Shown: one piece after another, positions 5,012-11,682 of the stretch
Position numbering within the stretch: position 1 is the stretch's first letter
Layout of the letters: every line of letters begins with the position of its first letter
NCBI GenBank assembly: GCA_913773715.1
Contig: CAJYHD010000584.1
Coordinates: forward strand, 1-11,682
Source: an uncultured Sphingobium sp.
GTDB taxonomy: Bacteria; Pseudomonadota; Alphaproteobacteria; Sphingomonadales; Sphingomonadaceae
Reading direction: 5' to 3'
DNA length: 11,682 bases
Position numbers and translations under genes: made by a program
The notes under the pieces: generated by a model
What the model was told of the DNA's origin: nothing
Databases searched by the model: none
The model's input: only the letters and a program-made list of their open reading frames with translations

Positions 5012-6745
5012 TCAGCCAAAGGTGAAGGCGAAACCCTGAGCGCCGGGATCGAGGAACTCGATCGCGAACGTGCGCTCGCGAACGGCGCCCTTCTGCCGTA
5101 CGAGCTGGTAGAGTCTTTGTCCCTCAATCGTGCCGTTTCCATCGTCGTCGATGTCCGAGCCATGATCGCTAGCGGGTGGCTTGCCGTCGATCGTTACGCG
5201 GAACCGGACCCGTCGGCCCGTAGCGGAAGGGCCGAGCACAAGGTGGACGTCGCGGGCATGGAACCGGTAGACGATGCGGGCCCCGGCGGATTGTGATGAG
5301 ACATGTTCCGACCCTGCAAGCCAGCGTCCGGAAAGCGCCCAGGCGTTCAGAGGCAACTGAGGCGGCGCGACATAGTCGTGCGCGGTTTCGCGCACGAAGC
5401 TGCCCGGCGACGTGAAACGCTCGCCACGCTTATAGCCCAGGTAGGTCTCGGGTGAGCGTACATCGTTCAAGCTCGCTGCCGCAGAGGATCCCGCTGTGCG
5501 CACCGATACGGTCCGCATGTCGCCGACCGCGTGGCCATTTTCGGCAAGGAGCCGCTGGATGACCTTCTCGGATTCGGCGTAATTGCCCTCGCCAAAATGA
5601 TGATATCGGATGCGGCCGCCGCCATCGATGAAGTAGTGAGCCGGCCAGTAGCGGTTGTCGAAGGCGCGCCAGATCGCGTGATTGTTATCGAGTGCGATCG
5701 GGTAGGTGATGCCTAGGTCGCGCACGGCCTTCGCGACGTTATCAGGATCCTTCTCGAAGGCGAACTCGGGAGCGTGAACCCCGATTACTACCAGCCCGGC
5801 CGCCCGATATTTCTGCTCCCAAGCCTTTACGTAGGGCAGCGTCCGAAGGCAGTTGATGCAGCTGTAGGTCCAGAAATCGACCAGGACGACCTTGCCGCGC
5901 AACGCCTCGCGCGTGAGCGGCGCAGAATTCAGCCAACTCGTTGCGCCGGTGAGCGGTGGCAATTCCCCTTCGATGTCGAGTGGACCATCCCCAAGAGTGC
6001 TGGTCTGCCCCAAACGATCGTCTACCCGGAAGCCGTCCAGGAGTCTTTGTTCGACGGTGGACGTTCCGGCGAGCGACAGCTTGGTCAGCAAGCCCGTGTC
6101 GAAACCCAGAGCGATGGCGCCTACTGCGAGAAGCACCAGCGCGCCCAGAGAGCGGCGGAACCAATCTCCCACACGGATCGACCGTTTCATCGCCGCGAAC
6201 ACGCGTCCGCCGATGAGCAGCGCCAGCGCGAGCGATGTTGCCGCGCCAGCGGCATAAGCCAGCAGCAGCAGCGAAGTGCCGATAGTGGCGCCGTTCAATG
6301 CGGCTCCGGTCAGTACCAATCCCAGTATCGGTCCGGCGCACGGTGCCCAAAGAAGACCGGTGGCAACCCCGAGGAGCAGTGATGCCCAGAAGCTGGCACC
6401 AGTCCGCTCTGGTGCGGCGGCTTCCGTGAGCCGGGCGCCGAGCCTGACGATCGGTCTGGTAGCTCGATCGGCAAGCGCCGGGAACGCGAGCAGCAATCCG
6501 AACACCCCCAGTATCAGCAGCGCCACCGCTCTCCCGAGGCTGTTCGCCTGTACGGCCCAGCTGCCGCCGACTGCCGCCAGCGTCGCCACTCCGGCGAAAG
6601 TCACCGCCATCCCCAATAGGAGCGGCAGACCACTGCGCATGAACGGTTGACCCGCTCGCGCGAACACGAACGGGAGCACCGGCAGGATGCAAGGGCTGAT
6701 GATGGTCAGCGCCCCGGCGAGGTAAGAGAGGATTAGCAGCAGCAC
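5012..6745 (-). CDS. dipZ: DipZ-type protein: CcdA-like membrane domain fused to thioredoxin and C-terminal domain
   Basis: The protein carries reducing power across the inner membrane to an extracytoplasmic thioredoxin domain. Numbering is from an ATG at 6766. A CcdA/DsbD-like membrane region (9-225, about six hydrophobic segments) has paired cysteines in ISPCILPVLP (C26) and WAPCAGP (C143). A linker is followed by a TlpA-type thioredoxin fold with VDFWTYSCINCLRTLPY (C303, C306) and the block VIGVHAPEF (328-336). A C-terminal beta-rich domain (about 435-584) is of the type found in mycobacterial DipZ, which resembles a carbohydrate-binding module. GTG at 6745 is preferred because GGAGG lies eight nt upstream and the protein then starts at its first membrane helix. 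This gives 577 residues. It leads grxC by 60 nt. Confidence 0.93.
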   Translation of the reverse strand: MLLLILSYLAGALTIISPCILPVLPFVFARAGQPFMRSGLPLLLGMAVTFAGVATLAAVGGSWAVQANSLGRAVALLILGVFGLLLAFPALADRATRPIVRLGARLTEAAAPERTGASFWASLLLGVATGLLWAPCAGPILGLVLTGAALNGATIGTSLLLLAYAAGAATSLALALLIGGRVFAAMKRSIRVGDWFRRSLGALVLLAVGAIALGFDTGLLTKLSLAGTSTVEQRLLDGFRVDDRLGQTSTLGDGPLDIEGELPPLTGATSWLNSAPLTREALRGKVVLVDFWTYSCINCLRTLPYVKAWEQKYRAAGLVVIGVHAPEFAFEKDPDNVAKAVRDLGITYPIALDNNHAIWRAFDNRYWPAHYFIDGGGRIRYHHFGEGNYAESEKVIQRLLAENGHAVGDMRTVSVRTAGSSAAASLNDVRSPETYLGYKRGERFTSPGSFVRETAHDYVAPPQLPLNAWALSGRWLAGSEHVSSQSAGARIVYRFHARDVHLVLGPSATGRRVRFRVTIDGKPPASDHGSDIDDDGNGTIEGQRLYQLVRQKGAVRERTFAIEFLDPGAQGFAFTFG

Positions 6746-6864
6746 GGGTGATTCCTCCCCGACCATGAAAATAGCCTGGGCTCAGGGTCGTGAGAGGCTC
6801 GTTCCCTAATGGTGCTCAGACGCTTGGCGGCGTCGATGCAAAATGCGCAGGCGCCAATTATCAT
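6733..6864 (-). CDS. Possible 43-codon ORF overlapping the receiver stop (ATGA) and the dipZ start
   Basis: An ATG at 6864-6862 overlaps the TGA of the response regulator in an ATGA arrangement, a geometry often used for translational coupling. The frame runs 43 codons: MIIGACAFCIDAAKRL, then polar sequence, ending HPCCC. It overlaps the first codons of dipZ in another frame. It has a C-x-x-C (C6, C9) near the N-terminus. There is no separate ribosome site. It may be a genuine coupled small protein or a chance frame in GC-rich DNA. I have no homology to offer. Confidence 0.2.
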   Translation of the reverse strand: MIIGACAFCIDAAKRLSTIRERASHDPEPRLFSWSGRNHPCCC

Positions 6865-7223
6865 GCCGCCATCTTCCGGACCGTCTCCAACACCCGGTCC
6901 TGACGATACGGCTTTGGGAAAAAGACCATGTTTTTCGGCAGCTTGGCTTCCTGCGGCCAAGGTCGTCCTGACGTGATGATAACCTGGATGTCGGGCCAGC
7001 GCTCGCGAATGCAGATCGCCAGCATGATGCCATCCATCCCGCCGGGCATATCCACGTCCGTAAAGACGACGCGAACATCTGAGCGTTCTTCCAAGGTGCT
7101 GATCGCGTCGGTGGCGTCGGCTGCCTGAAGCACTTCGAAGCCAGCCTCCTCGATTATGTCCGAAGCGAACAGCCGGACGATTGGCTCGTCTTCCACGACG
7201 AGAATTACGGGCCTTATGATCAT
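6861..7223 (-). CDS. Single-domain response regulator (receiver only)
   Basis: The 120-residue protein is one CheY-like receiver. It has the acidic cluster VVEDEP (9-14), the phosphoacceptor D56 in VVFTDVDMPG, the conserved Thr/Ser in IITSGRP (82-88) and the switch lysine K104 in FFPKPY. Nothing follows the domain, so it has no DNA-binding or enzymatic output of its own. It would act through protein contact or as a phosphate sink. The start at 7223 is chosen because AGGA lies six nt upstream. The ATG at 7229 abuts that AGGA, and a longer frame to 7316 would overlap the kinase. It lies 13 nt downstream of the histidine kinase gene, which is its obvious partner. Confidence 0.92.
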   Translation of the reverse strand: MIIRPVILVVEDEPIVRLFASDIIEEAGFEVLQAADATDAISTLEERSDVRVVFTDVDMPGGMDGIMLAICIRERWPDIQVIITSGRPWPQEAKLPKNMVFFPKPYRQDRVLETVRKMAA

Positions 7224-7236
7224 GCGCATTCCTACG

Positions 7237-8841
7237 TCAGCCCTTTCCCAGATGGCGGATCGGCGCTCGCAAGTCGGCCTCAAACCCCTCCGGATCGTAA
7301 CGAATATCCACACCACCAGTCCCGACTAGACCGATGCTGATGAGCTTGGAGCCGAAGCCGCGGCGCGCCGGTGGGATGACGAGAGGTCCACCCCGTTCGC
7401 GCCACTTGATCATGAGGCCAGTGTCATCACCATCGCTCTTGATTTCCCAAGTCAGCGATACTTTTCCACTGTCGCCCTTGAGAGCCCCGTACTTGCAGGC
7501 GTTTGTTAGGAGCTCGTGCACGATTAACGAGAAAGACAGCGCTGCCTGTGCTCCAAGCGCAACCGGTGGGCCATTCATACTGACGCGATCCATGAAGCCG
7601 ATCGCCTCGATGGCATTTGTCGCAATGGATCCGAGGTCAGCCTGCGCCCAGCTATTCTGGAGCAGAGCGTCGTGCGCGGCGCTCAATGCCATCAGGCGGC
7701 GTTCGAAAGCATAGACGGACTCACGGTCGGTCGCCGATCGCAGCGTCTGGCTCGCGATTGCCTGAACCATGGTCAGCGTGTTCTTGAGCCGGTGCGCGAT
7801 CTCACCGTTTACAATGCGCTGCTGCTCCTCAGATCGATGGCGCGCCACGCCAGCCTCGAGACGATCGGCGACGCTGCGGAGAAACGCGATCTCCTCTGCT
7901 AGCCAATACCTGGGCCGTGCCGAATGGACGAAGAACAAGGCGGTCGTCCGGCCGGGGTCCCGCACCGGCACGTCGACAAGCGCGCGTACCCCATTGCGCA
8001 TGGCGAGCGCCAGGTTCGGCAATGTCCGTTCGTCGGCCAGGGAATCGAATACGACAAGTGGATCTCCGCTGGAGAGAGGAGCTTGCAAGCCGTGATATTC
8101 GTCGAGCGCGTGCCGGCCGGCGACGCTGAGGACACCGGGAGCAGTCCAGTCACGTTCGACGTCAAGCACCTCTACAGCATCATCGACCAAACCCAGACCG
8201 GCTCGATCGGCGGTCAGCACCCGTCCGACAACGGCGGCGGTCGCCAAGGCCATCTGCCCGGCATCGCCACTGTTGCGAATGATCTCACCGATCTCGACCA
8301 ACGCGACCTGCAACTCTGTCTGACGCTCGCTGACCTTGGCGATACGACGAAGTTCGAGATTCTCGCTGGCGAGACGGGCAAGGGCCCGCAGCATCGACCT
8401 CTCCAATTCGCTCAGCCCTTCCGGGCGAGGCGCGGTATCGATGACACATAGCCTGCCGACAACGGCCCCGGAACGAAGGACGAGGGGAGCGCCGGCATAT
8501 GAGCGGAAGTGCCGGGAACCTGTAACAAGCGGATTGCGATCCGTGCGCCCATCAGCGGTCAGGTCCGCGATCTCCAGCATCTCTGCACGATCGATCTCGA
8601 TCCGGCAGACAGAGTGCTCGATCTCCGTTTCCTGGACATCCAGACCGTACCTGGCCTTGAACCACTGTCGATCGACATCGAGAAGGGTAATCAGCGCGAT
8701 CGGCACGCTGCAAGCCTTGGCCGCAACAAAGACAAGGTCGTCGAACGCTTGCTCGGCGGGAGTGTCGAGGACCATCAGATCCGCAAGTGCCTTGGGGCGC
8801 GAAATCGCGCTCATCTCGGTCGTGTCAGCGCTCAGTCCCAC
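7237..8841 (-). CDS. GAF-GAF sensor histidine kinase of the HWE family
   Basis: This is a soluble sensor kinase of 534 residues with no membrane segment. A first GAF domain (about 28-160) includes DRQWFKARYG and the SVCRIEI to FRSYAGAPL stretch. A helical linker is followed by a second, more divergent GAF domain (about 178-328). The kinase core starts with EIAHRLKNTLTMVQAIASQT, phosphoacceptor H350, followed by the N-box VHELLTNACKYGAL (441-454) and WRERGGP (480-486), the W-x-E that gives the HWE family its name. GFGSKLI (496-502) completes the ATP lid region. HWE kinases are common in alphaproteobacteria and often sense light or redox state; here the ligand is unknown. GTG at 8841 is chosen because GGGAGGAG precedes it at ideal distance. 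The frame is open 50 codons further, but that sequence is not GAF-like. Confidence 0.92.
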   Translation of the reverse strand: MGLSADTTEMSAISRPKALADLMVLDTPAEQAFDDLVFVAAKACSVPIALITLLDVDRQWFKARYGLDVQETEIEHSVCRIEIDRAEMLEIADLTADGRTDRNPLVTGSRHFRSYAGAPLVLRSGAVVGRLCVIDTAPRPEGLSELERSMLRALARLASENLELRRIAKVSERQTELQVALVEIGEIIRNSGDAGQMALATAAVVGRVLTADRAGLGLVDDAVEVLDVERDWTAPGVLSVAGRHALDEYHGLQAPLSSGDPLVVFDSLADERTLPNLALAMRNGVRALVDVPVRDPGRTTALFFVHSARPRYWLAEEIAFLRSVADRLEAGVARHRSEEQQRIVNGEIAHRLKNTLTMVQAIASQTLRSATDRESVYAFERRLMALSAAHDALLQNSWAQADLGSIATNAIEAIGFMDRVSMNGPPVALGAQAALSFSLIVHELLTNACKYGALKGDSGKVSLTWEIKSDGDDTGLMIKWRERGGPLVIPPARRGFGSKLISIGLVGTGGVDIRYDPEGFEADLRAPIRHLGKG

Positions 8842-8905
8842 TGGTCTCCTCCCAGCAAAAAGTTGCTTTGTGAGGGCGCGAAACTGCGAGACGATACCGC
8901 GCATT

Positions 8906-8922
8906 GCTTCGGAGAGCGAAGC
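8906..8922. repeat. 6-bp perfect hairpin upstream of the kinase start
   Basis: GCTTCG (8906-8911) and CGAAGC (8917-8922) flank a 5-nt loop, next to a run of seven C on the plus strand. It lies about 65 nt upstream of the chosen kinase start, in the 173-nt stretch between the dehydrogenase and kinase genes. There is no T-run, so a canonical terminator is unlikely; a leader structure is possible. Confidence 0.35.
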
Positions 8923-9014
8923 CCCCCCGCGTCGCTCCGCTGACCCAAGCACGCAGCGACACAACGCAGAGCTTCTGGCGATCTGAAGCAAGGGGTTGAG
9001 CTAGCACCTTCACC

Positions 9015-10085
9015 TCAGTGTCCGGTCAGACGCGGCGGCCACGTCGTTTGGGACGCAGAAGTTGCTCGATGAGGATGCGGCTCTGCGCCATCGACCGTGA
9101 GCACGATTTTTCCCTGGATGTGCCCGGCAGCAGCACGCTCATGCGCGGCGGCCGCTTGCGATAGCGGATAGGAGCTGTCCACCGCGACGCGGACCGCCCC
9201 GCTTTCAAGCAACCGCCCGAGCTCCGCGAGCTGCGCCCCGTTCGATCTTACCTGCGTTGCCGACACGGTCACACCGAGGCGGGCTGCTTCGTCGTGGCCG
9301 GCGAAGCCCAGCGGAAAGATTGGAAACAAAGCGCCGCCACTGCGGAGCGTCTGCAGGAAGCGGTCTGCCGCAGGGCCCCCAACGGCATCGATCACGAGAT
9401 CGACGTCTCGCACGACATCCTCCGCTGCAGTCTTCGTATAATCGATGAACTCGTCGGCGCCGAGATCATCCAAGAAGTTTGCGTGCCGAGAGGATGCGAC
9501 AGCAATGACCCTCGCACCTTGCTGCTTGGCGAGCTGAACTGCGAGGTGACCTACCCCGCCCGCGGCGCCGTTGATAAGGACCCGTTTGCCCGCGAGCGGG
9601 ACAGGCCGGTGCCTATCTGGCTGCAAAGGATTAGGTTCGTCGTGACCCAGCTCGATCAGGAACTGCCACGCGGTCAGGCCGGACATCGGAGTCGCTGCGG
9701 CGTGAACGTGATCGATCGTGTTCGGTTTGAGGGCAAGATCGGATGATGGCGCGGATACGTACTCCGCATATCCGAGGCTATCGCCGTAGCTTGGAAAGCG
9801 GATCATCCCAAAGACTTCGTCACCCGGCGCGAAACCCTGCACGTCATCGGCAACAGCTTCGACGACGCCCGACACATCGGACCCGGGAATCGCCGGAAAC
9901 GCGACCTCCGGCCGCCATTCGGGCGGCAGCTCTGCATACCCTTCCCGAAGATACCAATCGGGCGGGTTGATCCCGGCCGCCGACACGCGGACCAGCACCT
10001 CACCCGGCTTCACCTCCGGCTTTGGAGCGTCCTCGTATCGAAGCACGCTCGGCGCGCCGAACTCATGAAAACGAATAGCCTTCAC
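9015..10085 (-). CDS. Zinc-free medium-chain dehydrogenase/reductase, quinone-oxidoreductase-like, NADP-dependent
   Basis: The protein has the typical MDR layout: a GroES-like N-terminal domain (about 1-125) with SAAGINPPDWYLREG and PGSDVSGVVEAV, then a Rossmann domain with NGAAGGVGHLAVQLAK (172-187). The catalytic and structural zinc ligands of alcohol dehydrogenases are absent, which places it with the quinone reductase/zinc-free group. These proteins typically use NADPH to reduce quinones or activated enals; the substrate here is unknown. The start is GTG at 10085, with AGGGAG about nine nt upstream. At 356 residues it carries roughly 24 extra residues after the family's usual GKIVLTVD end (325-332), a polar Pro/Thr/His-rich tail. 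It lies 15 nt downstream of the thiolase and is probably in one operon with it. Confidence 0.92.
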   Translation of the reverse strand: MKAIRFHEFGAPSVLRYEDAPKPEVKPGEVLVRVSAAGINPPDWYLREGYAELPPEWRPEVAFPAIPGSDVSGVVEAVADDVQGFAPGDEVFGMIRFPSYGDSLGYAEYVSAPSSDLALKPNTIDHVHAAATPMSGLTAWQFLIELGHDEPNPLQPDRHRPVPLAGKRVLINGAAGGVGHLAVQLAKQQGARVIAVASSRHANFLDDLGADEFIDYTKTAAEDVVRDVDLVIDAVGGPAADRFLQTLRSGGALFPIFPLGFAGHDEAARLGVTVSATQVRSNGAQLAELGRLLESGAVRVAVDSSYPLSQAAAAHERAAAGHIQGKIVLTVDGAEPHPHRATSASQTTWPPRLTGH

Positions 10086-10100
10086 CTCTCAGCTCTCCCT

Positions 10101-11366
10101 TCAAACGCGTTCGAGAAGAGCGACAGTGCCCTGGCCACCGTCGGCGCAGATGCTAACGATCGCGCGTGATCCGATCGGTAGCGCCCACAGTTCTTTCACC
10201 GCCTGGCTGAGGTCGCGGGCACCGGTGGCGCCGAACGGATGCCCGATCGCCACTGAGCCACCCATGGGATTGACCCGCTCCCAATCGAACGGACCCATGT
10301 CCGCCTCGACACCCGCCTTTGCGCGCACCCAATCGGGATCGGTGATGGCCGCGACATTCGCCAGCACCTGTGCTGCAAAGGCCTCGTGGATTTCCCACAG
10401 AGCGATGTCGGAGAAGCCGAGCCGGTGCCGTGAGAGGAGGCGAGGGATGCCATAGGACGGCGCCATCAGCAGTCCCTCTGTGTGGAGATCGACGGCCGAC
10501 ATCTCGTAATCGACCAGCCGGACGTGCGGGGTATCAGTCGGCAGTCTGGCAATGCCGGCTTCGTTGGCGACCCAGCAACCAGCCGCGCCATCGGTAATCG
10601 GTGAGCTGTTGCCGGCCGTAATGCTTCCCAGCCCGCTATCCCGGTCGAAGGCTGGCTTCAGCGCGGCGAGCCGCTCGATCGACGTATCGGCCCGCGGATT
10701 GGCGTCGTGCGTCAGCTCAGGAAGCGGGACCACGAGATCGTCAAAAAAGCCGCTACTCCAGCCAGCGACTGCACGCTGGTGGCTCTTGAGCGCCCAATCG
10801 TCCTGCGCCGCGCGCGAGATGTTCCAAGCCTTGGCAGTTTCCTCCATGTGGTCGCCCATTGTACGGCCGGTGATGCGATTGGCCCAACCCTTCGTTGGCA
10901 GGACGTAGTCCCGCACGGTGAGCGACTGCAGCGCGGCCAGCGCGGCACCTGCATCCTTCGCGAAGAGGTCCGTAAGCCGCTTGGACGCTTCGGCCGTCAG
11001 GGCAAGCGAGGGTCGGCTCATGACCTCGGCCCCGCCGACTAGCGACAGGTCTGCTCCGCCGCCGAGCATGCCTGCAGCGGCGAAGGTCGCAGTCATGCTG
11101 GTCGAGCAAGCGAGAACGACCGAGAATGCCGGCACACTCGGGTTAAGCTTGGCATCGAGCCAGACCTCGCGGGCAATGTTGCTCCAACCCAAGTTCGGTA
11201 TCACGGTCCCCCAGACGACGAAGTCGGGCTCGGCATGCTGCGCCATCGCCTGTACCACCGGGACAGACAGCGAGACTGCGTCGTAAGCGGCCAGCGCCCC
11301 GCCCCCGCGACCGAAGGGGGTACGAAGACCGGCAGCCAAGAAGACGGGTTTGGCGAAACGGCTCAT
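10101..11366 (-). CDS. FadI-like thiolase (acetyl-CoA C-acyltransferase)
   Basis: Thiolases cleave 3-ketoacyl-CoA to acyl-CoA and acetyl-CoA or run the reverse condensation. The 421-residue protein has the three catalytic elements. The nucleophile is C87 in VVLACSTSMTA. WEIHEAFAAQ has His (H327) where biosynthetic thiolases have Asn, as in FadI and the mitochondrial trifunctional beta subunit. The C-terminal GGSVAIGHPFGATGAR (H376) and SICADGGQGTVALLE (C407) complete the set. The N-terminal RTPFGRGGG is also typical. The start at 11366 is fixed by GGGGAG six nt upstream; an ATG at 11405 would add 13 residues and reach back to the preceding gene's stop. The gene lies 31 nt behind the reductase and 15 nt before the dehydrogenase. 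Whether its main role is beta-oxidation or another CoA pathway is open. Confidence 0.93.
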   Translation of the reverse strand: MSRFAKPVFLAAGLRTPFGRGGGALAAYDAVSLSVPVVQAMAQHAEPDFVVWGTVIPNLGWSNIAREVWLDAKLNPSVPAFSVVLACSTSMTATFAAAGMLGGGADLSLVGGAEVMSRPSLALTAEASKRLTDLFAKDAGAALAALQSLTVRDYVLPTKGWANRITGRTMGDHMEETAKAWNISRAAQDDWALKSHQRAVAGWSSGFFDDLVVPLPELTHDANPRADTSIERLAALKPAFDRDSGLGSITAGNSSPITDGAAGCWVANEAGIARLPTDTPHVRLVDYEMSAVDLHTEGLLMAPSYGIPRLLSRHRLGFSDIALWEIHEAFAAQVLANVAAITDPDWVRAKAGVEADMGPFDWERVNPMGGSVAIGHPFGATGARDLSQAVKELWALPIGSRAIVSICADGGQGTVALLERV

Positions 11367-11397
11367 GATAGTCTCCCCGGACTCTGGATCTGCGCCG

Positions 11398-11682
11398 TTA
11401 GCCACCGTAGCGCTCGGTCTTGATTGTAGCGGCGGCCAGGCCGGCGAGCAGCGCGCCGTCCGTTGCGATGTTCACGAAGCCATTCGAACCGCAGACGAAG
11501 ACGTGCGCAGGCGTGCTGGGAAGCCGAGCGATGACCTCTTGCACCATTGCGCCATCGATCCGTCGCGCGAAGTCGGTTTCACGCGACGGTGCTTCACGCG
11601 TGATCGCCAGGGACAGCACGAAGCTGGGGTCATCGAACTCGATGGCTTGGAGCTCTTTGGCGTACAGGACGTCGCGAGCGGT
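11398..11682 (-). CDS. Ferredoxin/flavodoxin-type reductase, C-terminal NAD(P)-binding part (5' end outside window)
   Basis: Only the last 94 residues are inside the window, with the frame open to base 11682. The segment reads TARDVLYAKELQ, then LSLAITRE, then HVFVCGSNGFVNIATDGALL, and ends in TERYGG. These are features of the NAD-binding half of the FNR-like FAD/NAD oxidoreductase family: a helix after the first strand, a VFVCG nucleotide-loop motif, and a conserved aromatic ERYGG end. Such reductases shuttle electrons between NAD(P)H and a flavin, often for a partner oxidoreductase encoded upstream, which here would lie beyond the window. A start on a GTG at 11619 would give only part of the domain, so the gene is treated as partial. 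The thiolase follows after 31 nt, suggesting co-transcription. Confidence 0.85.
   Translation of the reverse strand, partial: TARDVLYAKELQAIEFDDPSFVLSLAITREAPSRETDFARRIDGAMVQEVIARLPSTPAHVFVCGSNGFVNIATDGALLAGLAAATIKTERYGG

Noticed and set aside
5742..6692. Minus-strand frame of 316 codons inside dipZ
   Set aside because: It is an Arg-rich alternative frame of dipZ; the dipZ frame carries all the CcdA and thioredoxin motifs.
825..9013. Frame starting GTG at 9013 directly after the dehydrogenase stop (62 codons, to 8825)
   Set aside because: It has no family-like sequence and overlaps the kinase start and its strong ribosome site in another frame. Only 8825-9013 is meant.
8960..9014. Intrinsic terminator after the dehydrogenase gene
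   Set aside because: GCTTC/GAAGC can form a 5-bp stem with a 9-nt loop, but there is no T-run and the stem is too weak.

Overview
The window looks like an accessory stretch of the chromosome, or a large replicon, of a GC-rich alphaproteobacterium, most probably a sphingomonad. This is inferred from the gene styles: an HWE-type histidine kinase, a DipZ-type thiol reductase, a FadI-like thiolase, an NAD-linked reductase ending in ERYGG, and two small conserved proteins of sphingomonad character. I could not run a search to confirm it. Every convincing gene lies on the minus strand, so transcription runs from the high coordinates to the low ones. No rRNA, tRNA or CRISPR array is visible.

In the direction of transcription:
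(1) 11682-9015 is a small metabolic cluster: the 3' end of a ferredoxin/flavin-type reductase, a FadI-like thiolase and a zinc-free quinone-reductase-like dehydrogenase, closely spaced.
(2) 8841-6861 holds a soluble GAF-GAF-HWE histidine kinase followed 13 nt later by a stand-alone receiver-domain response regulator.
(3) 6745-2568 is a thiol-redox run: DipZ (CcdA + thioredoxin + C-terminal domain), glutaredoxin 3, a DUF427 protein and, unexpectedly, an arginyl-tRNA synthetase only 27 nt behind the DUF427 gene.
(4) 2457-971 has a small conserved protein of unknown function, then a Dps ferritin-like protein and an atypical short MsrA, 20 nt apart.
(5) 970-127 is a looser region with a putative leader ORF and hairpin, an 89-residue unknown protein, and a small SGNH-like gene cut off at its 3' end.
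(6) 126-1 looks like the end of an insertion sequence, with two tandem 23-bp repeats typical of IS21-family ends. It interrupts the SGNH-like gene.

A common theme of genes 1-11 is redox and oxidative-stress handling: protein disulfide exchange (DipZ, Grx), methionine sulfoxide repair (MsrA), DNA/iron protection (Dps) and quinone/NADPH chemistry. A two-component sensor sits in the middle. The ArgRS gene is the misfit. It may be a second copy, since the canonical argS neighbours are absent. Several start codons (dipZ, kinase, receiver, thiolase, DUF427) were chosen from strong Shine-Dalgarno sequences rather than from the longest reading frame.
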